Below are positions 1-5,483 of a stretch of DNA of 5,534 bases, piece by piece. Position numbers and translations under genes: made by a program. Source of the DNA: Lentisalinibacter sp964602525 (lineage in GTDB: Bacteria; Pseudomonadota; Gammaproteobacteria; Steroidobacterales; Woeseiaceae); assembly GCA_964602525.1 (NCBI GenBank), contig CAZRSA010000168.1, positions 1-5,534 of the forward strand, in the 5' to 3' direction. The notes under the pieces are model-generated. The model was not told the origin of the DNA. It did no database searches and was given only the letters and a program-made list of their open reading frames with translations. The stretch's first letter is position 1, and each line of letters starts with the position of its first letter.

Positions 1-2
1 AG

Positions 3-527
3 AGCCCGGTACCCCGCGAGCTGGCCATCGTCTCCATCCTGCTGCTGGCCTGGGGTGCCTGGTACTACTTCCAGAACACGGGCTATCCGGTGGCCGCCGG
101 TGACCGGCGCACGGCCGTGGTGGCCGCGGCCGCCGACAGCGTGGACGGCAGCGTGGTCTACGCCGGCAACTGCGCCGCGTGCCATCAGGCCAATGGCATG
201 GGTCTCTCCGGCGTGTTCCCGCCGCTGGCGGATTCGCGCTGGGTGCTCGAGAACGACGAGCGGCTCGTGCAGATTCTCCTGCACGGCGTTCAGGGCGAGA
301 TGGTCGTGCGGGGTGAAACCTACAATGGCGTGATGCCCGCGTTTCCCCAGCTGAGCGACGCCGAGCTGGCCGCCGTGCTCACCTACATCCGCACGTCCTG
401 GGGCAACGCCGGCGCGCCCATCTCGACCGACCAGGTTGCGGCCGGCCGCGAGCAATTCCCCGATCGCGGCGTCTGGCAGGGGGGCGCCGAACTCGACGAG
501 GTGTTCCCGCCGGAGGAGGCGCCCTAG
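3..527 (+). CDS. membrane-anchored class I cytochrome c (5' end outside window)
   Basis: The reading frame is open from the left edge to the TAG at 525-527, leaving 174 residues; the true start lies off-window. An internal GTG at 90 is not a credible start, because the codons before it encode a hydrophobic segment (about nt 21-65, ELAIVSILLLAWGAWYYF) typical of an uncleaved membrane anchor. An Ala-rich linker follows, then one haem-c attachment site, Cys-Ala-Ala-Cys-His (nt 171-185). The likely distal haem ligand is the Met at nt 333-335, in the context NGVMPAF, followed by the usual C-terminal helix (DAELAAVLTYIRTSW). These features are direct and define a mono-haem class I cytochrome c whose globular domain would face the periplasm. 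The sequence style resembles cytochromes associated with haem-copper oxidases or with PQQ dehydrogenases. The adjoining copper ATPase favours the oxidase reading, but that is inference. A roughly 25-residue acidic, Pro-rich tail ends the protein. Confidence 0.9.
   Translation, partial: SPVPRELAIVSILLLAWGAWYYFQNTGYPVAAGDRRTAVVAAAADSVDGSVVYAGNCAACHQANGMGLSGVFPPLADSRWVLENDERLVQILLHGVQGEMVVRGETYNGVMPAFPQLSDAELAAVLTYIRTSWGNAGAPISTDQVAAGREQFPDRGVWQGGAELDEVFPPEEAP
512..519 (+). promoter_or_regulatory. Shine-Dalgarno site for the P-type ATPase, inside the cytochrome gene
   Basis: GGAGGAGG lies within the last codons of the cytochrome gene, 8 nt before the GTG at 528. It supports GTG 528 as the ATPase start even though that codon directly abuts the upstream stop. 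Confidence 0.75.
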
Positions 528-2687
528 GTGAGCGAACCGCGCCGCGACGTGCTCACGGTCGACGGCATGTTCTGCGCCGCCTGTGCAGCCAGCGTCGAGG
601 CGGTACTGACACGCCAGCCGGGCGTCGCCAGCGCCGCCGTGAACTTCGCAGCCGATGCCGCCGTGGTCGAGTGGCAGCCGGGCGTGCACGACACGACGCC
701 CCTGGTCGATGCGGTGCGCAGGCTGGGCTACGAGACACGCCTGATCGGCGAGGAGTCCGGCGCCAGCCCCGGCGGGAACGACCCGGGCCGGGATCTCGGT
801 CTGCGCCTCGTCGTGGCCCTGTTCTTCGGCATGTGGGCCATGCTGCCGTCCATCGTGCTGTATCTCGACGTGGTAAGGGATCCCGCATCGCGCTACGGGC
901 TCGCGCTGGCCGCCGGGTTGTTCTCACTGCCGGTCGTCCTCTATGCCGGGGTGCCCTTTTACCGGATGGGCATCGCGACCCTGCGGCACGGCATCGCGGG
1001 TGTCGACGCGCTGGTGACCGTGGGCGTGGCGGGCAGCCTGGTACTGTCCGGGACCGCGCTGCTGTCCGGCAGTGCGGAGGTGTATTTCGAAGTGGCGGTC
1101 GCGCTGGTCACCCTGCAGCTGATCGCGCGCCTGCTGGATCTGCGTGTACGGCGCAAGGCCCGGGATGCCGTCGTCGGCCTGCTGGAGCTCGCCCCGACCA
1201 CACTCACGCTCCTGGACGAGCACGGCGGTACTCGCCGGGCCGTTCTGAAGGAGGTCGCGCCGGGCGCGACCGTCCGCCTGGGACCGGGCGAACGGGTGGC
1301 CGTGGACGGGCGCATCGTCTCCGGCCGCGCCCGCATCGATCGCAGCCTGCTCACCGGCGAGTCCGATCCCGTCACGCTCGGTCCGGACGACGTTCTGCAC
1401 GCGGGGGAACGGGTGATCGACGGGGCCTGCGACCTCAGCGTGACCGCCGCCGCCGGCAAGCGCCGCATCGACGGCCTGGCGCGCCAGGTGCGCGAGATGC
1501 TGGCGGCACGTCCCGCCTGGCAGCGCACCGCGGACACCGTGGCGCGGCACTTCCTGTGGCTGTCCGTGCTGGCGGCGGCGGCCGGTGCGGCCCTGGTGCT
1601 GACGGCCGGCGGCACGCCGTCGGAGGCGGCGGTTCGTGCGCTCGCGGTGTTCGTGATCGCCTGCCCGTGCGCCCTGTCGCTGGCGGCCCCCATCGCCGGC
1701 CTCACGGCGTCGGCGGCGGCCGCGCGGCGCGGCATCATCCTGCGCGATCTGAATGCGGTGACCGGCGCGGCGGTGCCCGACCGCGTCTTCATCGACAAGA
1801 CCGGCACGCTGACCCTGGGCCGGCCGGCAGTGGTCGCCGTGCACACTTTTGCCGGCGCTGACGAGCGGGAGGTCCTGCGCGCGGCGGCCATGGCGGAATT
1901 CGCCTCGTCGCACCCGATCGCCCGCGCGCTGGTCGCGGCGGCCGAGAACGCCGGTGTGCCGGCCGTGGGGCCGGCCGCCGCCGGCGGCGAACTGCGCGAA
2001 TCCCCGGGCCGCGGCGTCCGCTGGTCGCGGGGCGGGGAAAGCATCGACGTGGGCAGTATCGACTGGCTGCGCGCCGGCGGCATCGATATGCCCGCGCTGC
2101 CCGGGACTGCCGCCACGCGCTCGGGGGTCGCCCGCAACGGCCGCCTCATCGGCGTGGTGGACCTGGAAGACGCGCTGCGGCCCGGGGTCGAGGAGGCGAT
2201 CCGGGCGCTGCGCTCGCGGGGACTGGCGCCCGTCATCCTGAGCGGGGACGGGGCGGGTCCGGTGGCACGCATCGGCGCCCGGCTCGGCTGTGAGGCGCAC
2301 GCGGGACTGACGCCGGAAGACAAGGTGCGTCGCATCGAGGACTGCCGGCGGTCGGGGGCGCGGACCGCGTTCGTCGGCGACGGCATCAACGACGGCCCGG
2401 CGCTGGCCGCCGCCGACCTGGGCGTTGCCGTCGGCCAGGCCACCGACGCGGCGCGCTCGGCGGCAGCGGTGTCCCTCGTCGAGGCGGATGCGAGGGCGCT
2501 GCCGGCGCTGTTCGACCTGACGCGCCGCGCGCGCCGCATCGTCCGGGAGAACCTGGCCTGGGCCATCGCCTACAACGGCGTCGCCATCCCGGCGGCGATG
2601 GCGGGCTGGGTCCATCCGGCCGTCGCCGCACTCGCCATGGCGCTGTCCTCGGTCACCATCGTGCTGAACGCACTCCGCGCACGCTGA
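528..2687 (+). CDS. P1B-1 copper-translocating P-type ATPase, FixI/CcoI- or CopA2-like
   Basis: This complete 719-residue Cu(I)-exporting ATPase carries every family hallmark. An N-terminal HMA metal-binding domain (about 8-70) has GMFCAACAAS with C16 and C19. Eight predicted membrane helices lie near 92-113, 123-146, 157-178, 184-203, 340-360, 366-390, 672-692 and 697-715. TGES (276-279) marks the actuator domain, CPC (379-381) the membrane metal site, DKTGT (phosphorylated D423) the P domain, HP (462-463) the nucleotide-binding domain, and GDGIND (617-622) the hinge. Y682-N683 in helix 7 and MxxSS (704-708) in helix 8 are the Cu(I)-type pattern, against Zn/Cd/Pb or Co pumps. Length and the C-terminal pattern (AYNGVAIP...VLNALR) resemble FixI/CcoI, which supply copper for oxidase assembly. 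There is a single HMA domain and no extra Cys-rich N-terminal extension. GTG start abuts the cytochrome stop, implying coupled translation. A detoxification role cannot be excluded. Confidence 0.95.
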   Translation: MSEPRRDVLTVDGMFCAACAASVEAVLTRQPGVASAAVNFAADAAVVEWQPGVHDTTPLVDAVRRLGYETRLIGEESGASPGGNDPGRDLGLRLVVALFFGMWAMLPSIVLYLDVVRDPASRYGLALAAGLFSLPVVLYAGVPFYRMGIATLRHGIAGVDALVTVGVAGSLVLSGTALLSGSAEVYFEVAVALVTLQLIARLLDLRVRRKARDAVVGLLELAPTTLTLLDEHGGTRRAVLKEVAPGATVRLGPGERVAVDGRIVSGRARIDRSLLTGESDPVTLGPDDVLHAGERVIDGACDLSVTAAAGKRRIDGLARQVREMLAARPAWQRTADTVARHFLWLSVLAAAAGAALVLTAGGTPSEAAVRALAVFVIACPCALSLAAPIAGLTASAAAARRGIILRDLNAVTGAAVPDRVFIDKTGTLTLGRPAVVAVHTFAGADEREVLRAAAMAEFASSHPIARALVAAAENAGVPAVGPAAAGGELRESPGRGVRWSRGGESIDVGSIDWLRAGGIDMPALPGTAATRSGVARNGRLIGVVDLEDALRPGVEEAIRALRSRGLAPVILSGDGAGPVARIGARLGCEAHAGLTPEDKVRRIEDCRRSGARTAFVGDGINDGPALAAADLGVAVGQATDAARSAAAVSLVEADARALPALFDLTRRARRIVRENLAWAIAYNGVAIPAAMAGWVHPAVAALAMALSSVTIVLNALRAR

Positions 2688-2693
2688 GGCGCC

Positions 2694-2722
2694 GGCCGCC
2701 GCCGCTCGACAGCCCGGCGGCC
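2694..2722 (+). terminator. possible stem-loop after the ATPase gene
   Basis: Perfect 8-bp arms GGCCGCCG (2694-2701) and CGGCGGCC (2715-2722) enclose a 13-nt loop, starting 7 nt after the ATPase stop. No T-run follows, so it is not a canonical intrinsic terminator. It could be an mRNA 3' stabiliser, or chance in GC-rich DNA. Confidence 0.3.
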
Positions 2723-2755
2723 ACGCTGCAGACTCACTGCACGGGAGCAACAACC

Positions 2756-2761
2756 GGGGAG
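2756..2761 (+). promoter_or_regulatory. Shine-Dalgarno site for the 71-residue protein
   Basis: GGGGAG ends 6 nt before the ATG at 2768, fixing that start. No clear sigma-70 promoter is visible in the 80-bp gap, so the gene may be read through from the ATPase transcript. Confidence 0.6.
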
Positions 2762-2767
2762 AGCCCG

Positions 2768-2983
2768 ATGGCCGGCAAACGCTATCCACTGCCGAAGCGC
2801 TTCAGCGCGGCGCTGTCCGAGAAGGCCTATGCCAGGCTGCGTGCGCTGAACGAGCAGTACCACTACGGCAACAACTACCTGCTCACCATACTGCTGGAGA
2901 ACCTGGACACCGTCGTCGACGACAAGGCCCTTGACCGCGCCTTCGCGGAGTTCGCTGCGGAATACGGGGCGCCTCCTTCGTGA
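2768..2983 (+). CDS. small protein with ribbon-helix-helix-like layout, function unknown
   Basis: The gene encodes 71 residues, with a good ribosome binding site and strong third-position GC like the genes before it, so it is very probably real. I do not recognise a named family. A basic N-terminus (MAGKRYPLPK) is followed by a short strand-like stretch (RFSAAL, 12-17), a helix (SEKAYARLRALNEQYH, 18-33), a turn (YGNN, 34-37), a second helix (YLLTILLENLDTVV, 38-51), and an acidic/aromatic tail helix (54-67). Strand-helix-turn-helix in this size is the layout of ribbon-helix-helix DNA-binding proteins and antitoxins, which dimerise through the strand. That assignment is inferred from pattern, not homology. 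No toxin-like partner sits next to it. It lies 80 bp after the copper ATPase in the same direction, so it may be a co-transcribed local regulator; a structural or accessory role is equally open. Confidence 0.75.
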   Translation: MAGKRYPLPKRFSAALSEKAYARLRALNEQYHYGNNYLLTILLENLDTVVDDKALDRAFAEFAAEYGAPPS

Positions 2984-3417
2984 TCCGGCGAGGCTCGCCC
3001 ACGGCCCCGGCTCGCCGATAGTCGGCAGTCGCTTCTTGCCCGGCGCGCCGGCGCCGGCCGACCGCCAGCTACAGGAGCAGCCGGAGGCCGTTGCGGCGAC
3101 GCGCTCGAAGTTCGAGGAGCGTGACACGGCTCTGGTCGTCCTGCTGGACGATGCGGCATCGACAGCATGCCTATACGGCAACGGGAGATGAAGGAGCGCT
3201 AGCCGTATCGGGCAGTGGCAAGCGGTGGTTCTTACCGAGGCGTGTGGGCCGCAGTTGTCTACGATAATGCTGACTCGGGGAAGAGTCTGCTTGCGACCCA
3301 CTACCGCCTTTCGCCGTTCGCAACGATCCGGCTTGTCGCAGGTTTGAAAAGGAAAATTAGATCAGTGACGATTGATGCTAGTCGCTCATTGTCACTGCCT
3401 ATCTGGTCGGAGGGAAT
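2984..3417. other. gene-poor intergenic stretch with a change in base composition
   Basis: No convincing gene is visible in these 434 bases. The left part is GC-rich with several short palindromes: GGCGAG/CTCGCC at 2987-2999 just after the stop, GCCGA/TCGGC at 3014-3026, CGGCGCGCCG at 3041-3050, and CTCGAA/TTCGAG at 3104-3116. None is followed by a T-run. From about 3200 the sequence becomes clearly AT-richer. Open frames at 2931-3191 and 3215-3472 overlap their neighbours and have no family signature. A GATAAT at 3263-3268 resembles a -10 box, but no matching -35 precedes it. Confidence 0.6.
3363..3397. repeat. inverted repeat in the leader of the membrane-protein gene
   Basis: CAGTGAC (3363-3369) and GTCACTG (3391-3397) are perfect 7-bp arms separated by 21 nt, ending 11 nt before the GGAGGG ribosome binding site at 3409-3414. 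It could be an operator half-site pair or an mRNA hairpin affecting translation. Chance occurrence is possible. Confidence 0.35.
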
Positions 3418-3837
3418 ATGGAAGAAGCCGCAAATGCCTCTGGTCCAAGTGCAGTCGAACTGCTATCCCTAGCAAACGAATACAATGAGCTGGGTAGCAA
3501 CTTTTTCACGCTCTATCTCACGATCCTGAGCGGCTATCTTGCAGTAGCCTACCTTGTCGGCGCTCAGCTCACACGCGGCCAACTGAAACTAGTCAACGCT
3601 ATGTTTGTGCTCTCGTCTGTCTACTTCCTATGGAGCACGATGACCATGTGGCTCGCGGGACTATCCACCTATCTTCAGGCTGCTGCGGGTGGCTGGGTTG
3701 TTAGTTTGTATATTACCGCCGCCCTTAACATTTTTCTCGCCGTTGCGATGCTTGCCGGTGTTTTTGCCGGCGTTCAGTTTATGAATCGCATCAGACGTGA
3801 GGCAGCAAAGCAGGCATCGCCGATGGGCGACGGGTAG
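3418..3837 (+). CDS. small three-helix inner-membrane protein, function unknown
   Basis: The product is 139 residues, starting at ATG 3418 behind GGAGGG (3409-3414; spacing is short at 3 nt). It is the only start codon available, because a frame stop sits at 3379-3381. Three hydrophobic segments are evident near 29-49, 57-80 and 94-120. Positive charges lie in the loop after helix 1 (TRGQLK) and in the C-terminal RIRREAAK tail, while the N-terminus is acidic. The positive-inside rule therefore predicts N-out, C-in topology. There are no catalytic motifs, cysteine pairs or signal peptide. The N-terminal SLANEYNELGSNFFTLYLT stretch recalls uncharacterised small membrane proteins common in proteobacteria, but I cannot name a family. 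By eye GC is around 52 percent, against about 70 percent or more in the ATPase, and codon choice is much less GC-biased. That suggests acquisition separate from the upstream block. The IS element begins 45 bp after its stop. Confidence 0.8.
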   Translation: MEEAANASGPSAVELLSLANEYNELGSNFFTLYLTILSGYLAVAYLVGAQLTRGQLKLVNAMFVLSSVYFLWSTMTMWLAGLSTYLQAAAGGWVVSLYITAALNIFLAVAMLAGVFAGVQFMNRIRREAAKQASPMGDG

Positions 3838-3868
3838 CGAAAGCAGGCCCGGAATGTGCGCATAAAAT

Positions 3869-3882
3869 GGCCGCTTCTGGCC
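3869..3882. repeat. left half of palindromic insertion target
   Basis: GGCCGCT (3869-3875) is followed by TCT and GGCC. Across the IS, AGCGACC (5487-5493) is its reverse complement at 6 of 7 positions. Rejoining the flanks over a single GGCC gives 7-nt arms with a 10-nt loop, so this is half of a split hairpin. Confidence 0.5.
3879..3882. repeat. GGCC flanking the left IS end (probable 4-bp target duplication)
   Basis: GGCC occurs immediately outside the left inverted repeat, and again outside the right one at 5480-5483. Because GGCC is its own reverse complement, the sequence alone cannot separate a 4-bp target duplication from the outermost 4 bp of 23-bp terminal repeats. Confidence 0.55.
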
Positions 3883-3906
3883 TATTGTGTTGAAAAACTC
3901 GGTTCT
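3883..3906 (+). repeat. left terminal inverted repeat of the IS
   Basis: TATTGTGTTGAAAAACTCG (3883-3901) matches the reverse complement of 5461-5479 at all 19 positions. After one mismatch at 3902, TTCT (3903-3906) also matches, giving 23 of 24. Confidence 0.92.
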
Positions 3907-3918
3907 GTAATACGTTAC

Positions 3919-3927
3919 TGCGATAAT
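3919..3927 (+). promoter_or_regulatory. candidate extended -10 promoter for the transposase
   Basis: TGC followed by GATAAT fits the extended -10 pattern TGnTATAAT at all but one informative base. It lies about 30 nt before the transposase ATG and just inside the left terminal repeat, a usual place for IS promoters. No good -35 hexamer is seen at 16-18 bp spacing, which extended -10 promoters can tolerate. Confidence 0.4.
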
Positions 3928-3944
3928 CACCATCGGTCGATAGC

Positions 3945-3949
3945 GGGAG
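3945..3949 (+). promoter_or_regulatory. Shine-Dalgarno site for the transposase
   Basis: GGGAG ends 9 nt before ATG 3959 and 12 nt before a second in-frame ATG at 3962. The spacing favours 3959, but either start is possible and they differ by one residue. Confidence 0.5.
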
Positions 3950-3958
3950 CGATCGCTG

Positions 3959-5347
3959 ATGATGGGCAGCAACGAGAAGCCGCAGTCGCAGCTTTTCTAT
4001 TCCTTTAATCTCGAGGAGCTGGTGCCAGAGGATCATCTTCTCAGGCACATTGATCGATTCCTCGATTTCTCCGATCTGCGCGATCATCTCGCGCGTTACT
4101 ACAGCCACACGGGCCGTCCCTCGGTGGATCCGGAGCTGATGATCCGGATGCTGCTGATCGGCTACTGCCTCGGTATCCGCTCCGAGCGCCAGCTCTGCGA
4201 AGAGGTCCGTCTCAACCTCGCTTACCGCTGGTTCTGCCGCCTTAGCATCGAGGACAAGGTGCCCGATCACTCGACGTTCTCGAAGAACCGTCATGGGCGA
4301 TTTCGCGAGTCGGAGGCGTTTCGATATGTGTTCGAGCAAGTGCTGGCGCGTTGCATCGAAGCGGGACTGGTCGGCGGCGAGGGCTTTGCAATCGATGCAA
4401 GCGTCGTCAGGGCGGATGCGAGTCGCCAGCGCTACCGAAGCGATGATGATGACGACGGCTGGGGCAGCGGTGGTGGCACCCGTGCCGTCAGGGAGTATCT
4501 TGATGCGCTCGATGAAGGCAACCCGGCAGGCGTCACACCGGCGAAGCGAGTCTCACCGACCGATCCGTTGGCGCGCTGGACGGCGGCACCGGGCGGCCCG
4601 GCCTTCTACGCCTACTCGACGAACTACCTGGTAGACACGGAGGCGGGGATCATCGTTGACGTCGAGGCAACGCCGGCGCATCGAACCTGGGAAGTGAACT
4701 CGACGCGCACGATGGTCGAGCGCGTCAACGAGCGTACCGGCCTGAAGGTCGGAAGGCTGATCGGCGATACCGCCTATGGTACTGCTGCGCTCCTGGCCTG
4801 GATGGTGGATGAGCAAGGCATCGAGCCGCACGTCCCGGTGTGGGAGAAAGCCGAGCGCCGCGACGGCACCTTCTCACGCTCTGACTTCCGTTACGATGCC
4901 GAAAGCGACACCTACACCTGCCCTACAGAGAAGACGCTCAGGCCCCGGCAGCGCCACTTCCGGAAACTCCAGACCCTCGCCGGCAAGGACGAGATGGTGC
5001 GCTACCGTGCATCGGTCAACGACTGTCGCGACTGTCCGATGAAGGCGCGCTGCTGTCCCAATACGCCGGTGAGAAAGGTGACTCGAAGCATCCATGAATC
5101 GGCGCGCGATGTGGCCCGCGCCGTGGCCGCGACACCTGCCTATCAGCAGACGAGGCGACAACGAAAGCAGGTCGAGATGCTCTTTGCCCACATGAAGCGG
5201 GTACTGAAGATGGATCGGCTGCGGCTTCGTGGCCTGAGTGGCGCGCGGGATGAGTTCCTGCTGACCGCCACCGCACAGAATCTCAGACGACTGGCGAAAT
5301 ACCTGGGCACGGATCCGCCCAGAGTGCAGGAATCACCGGCCGGTTAA
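3959..5347 (+). CDS. IS1182-family DDE transposase, full length
   Basis: A 462-residue transposase that would cut and join the ends of the surrounding IS. The N-terminal third (about 15-125) is the DUF772-type region, with hallmark stretches PEDHLLRHIDRF, GRPSVDPELMIRMLLIGYCLGIRSERQL and WFCRLSIEDKVPDHSTFSKNRH. The RNase H-fold catalytic residues read as D146 (FAIDAS), D270 (LIGDTAYG) and E406 (QRKQVEMLFAHMKR); all are present. Between D270 and E406 lies a Cys group (C321, C356, C359, C365, C366), including CRDCPMKARCC, which could bind zinc, as is usual in this family. An Asp run (D162-D166) and a Gly-rich stretch (169-173) follow the first catalytic Asp, probably as a surface loop. There is no frameshift, and length fits complete family members. 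GC is higher than in the membrane gene just upstream, consistent with a separate origin. Expression probably starts from the promoter just inside the left repeat. Confidence 0.95.
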   Translation: MMGSNEKPQSQLFYSFNLEELVPEDHLLRHIDRFLDFSDLRDHLARYYSHTGRPSVDPELMIRMLLIGYCLGIRSERQLCEEVRLNLAYRWFCRLSIEDKVPDHSTFSKNRHGRFRESEAFRYVFEQVLARCIEAGLVGGEGFAIDASVVRADASRQRYRSDDDDDGWGSGGGTRAVREYLDALDEGNPAGVTPAKRVSPTDPLARWTAAPGGPAFYAYSTNYLVDTEAGIIVDVEATPAHRTWEVNSTRTMVERVNERTGLKVGRLIGDTAYGTAALLAWMVDEQGIEPHVPVWEKAERRDGTFSRSDFRYDAESDTYTCPTEKTLRPRQRHFRKLQTLAGKDEMVRYRASVNDCRDCPMKARCCPNTPVRKVTRSIHESARDVARAVAATPAYQQTRRQRKQVEMLFAHMKRVLKMDRLRLRGLSGARDEFLLTATAQNLRRLAKYLGTDPPRVQESPAG

Positions 5348-5394
5348 GCGGAATCCGAGGGCGAATCGAACGAGTTCAACGTGATCGACCGAAA

Positions 5395-5410
5395 TCCGGC
5401 AACCGCCGGA
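5395..5410 (+). terminator. stem-loop downstream of the transposase gene
   Basis: TCCGGC (5395-5400) and GCCGGA (5405-5410) form a perfect 6-bp stem around an AACC tetraloop, 47 nt after the transposase stop and inside the IS. No T-run follows, so intrinsic termination is doubtful; it may protect the mRNA 3' end or be recognised by the transposase. Confidence 0.35.
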
Positions 5411-5455
5411 CGGAGATGATCAACGCCGCGAATGTGGCGACGTCAGTTCTGCGTG

Positions 5456-5479
5456 AGAAGCGAGTTTTTCAACACAATA
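5456..5479 (-). repeat. right terminal inverted repeat of the IS
   Basis: CGAGTTTTTCAACACAATA (5461-5479) is the exact reverse complement of the left end at 3883-3901. AGAA at 5456-5459 extends the match inward past one mismatch at 5460. Confidence 0.92.
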
Positions 5480-5483
5480 GGCC
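5480..5483. repeat. GGCC flanking the right IS end (probable 4-bp target duplication)
   Basis: This is the right-hand partner of the GGCC at 3879-3882. The same ambiguity between target duplication and terminal-repeat extension applies. Confidence 0.55.

Larger units (their letters stand above)
3883..5479 (+). mobile_element. intact IS1182-family insertion sequence (about 1.6 kb)
   Basis: A 1597-bp element (1605 bp if both flanking GGCC are counted) with one full-length transposase gene on the + strand and perfect 19-bp terminal inverted repeats that extend imperfectly inward. Family assignment comes from the transposase, which has the N-terminal DUF772-type region and the C-terminal DDE domain with a Cys cluster typical of IS1182 relatives. 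No frameshift, internal stop or end truncation is visible, so the copy may be active or recently inserted. It sits 45 bp after the small membrane-protein gene and in the same orientation. Confidence 0.9.

Noticed and set aside
90..92. GTG as start of the cytochrome gene
   Set aside because: The frame stays open to the left edge and encodes a hydrophobic anchor that a start at 90 would discard; the real start is outside the window.
671..1861. Long plus-strand frame overlapping the ATPase in another phase
   Set aside because: Its translation is low-complexity Arg/Gly/Ala-rich with no family motif; the ATPase frame explains the region completely.
924..2789. Very long open frames on the minus strand opposite the ATPase (also 959-2566 and 2570-3301)
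   Set aside because: They are antisense to an unmistakable P-type ATPase, give Arg/Ala/Pro-rich translations without domains, and are expected where third-position GC is extreme.
3104..3116. CTCGAAGTTCGAG, resembling a tRNA T-loop
   Set aside because: No acceptor, D or anticodon arm can be assembled around it on either strand; it is a short palindrome only.
2931..3191. 86-residue open frame after the small RHH-like gene
   Set aside because: It starts inside the 71-residue gene, has no good ribosome binding site and shows no recognisable domain. Its last ~40 residues look vaguely protein-like, so a decayed remnant cannot be fully excluded.
3333..3362. TTGTCG...TTAGAT as a sigma-70 promoter for the membrane-protein gene
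   Set aside because: The -10 candidate matches only three of six consensus bases, too weak to annotate.
3215..3472. 85-residue open frame before the membrane-protein gene
   Set aside because: It has a GTG start with no clear ribosome binding site, no motif, and overlaps the better-supported gene by 55 nt.
3838..3882. Possible integron attC site around the small membrane gene
   Set aside because: GTTAGCG at 5484 resembles a core-site half, but no matching RYYYAAC partner or second core pair is found, so a gene-cassette reading is not supported.
3890..3911. TTGAAA/TGTAAT in the left terminal repeat as a promoter
   Set aside because: The spacer is only 10 bp, too short for a sigma-70 promoter; the extended -10 at 3919-3927 is the better candidate.
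3949..3956. GCGATCGC octamer just before the transposase
   Set aside because: It matches the HIP1 palindrome abundant in cyanobacteria, but it is a single occurrence in a non-cyanobacterial context.
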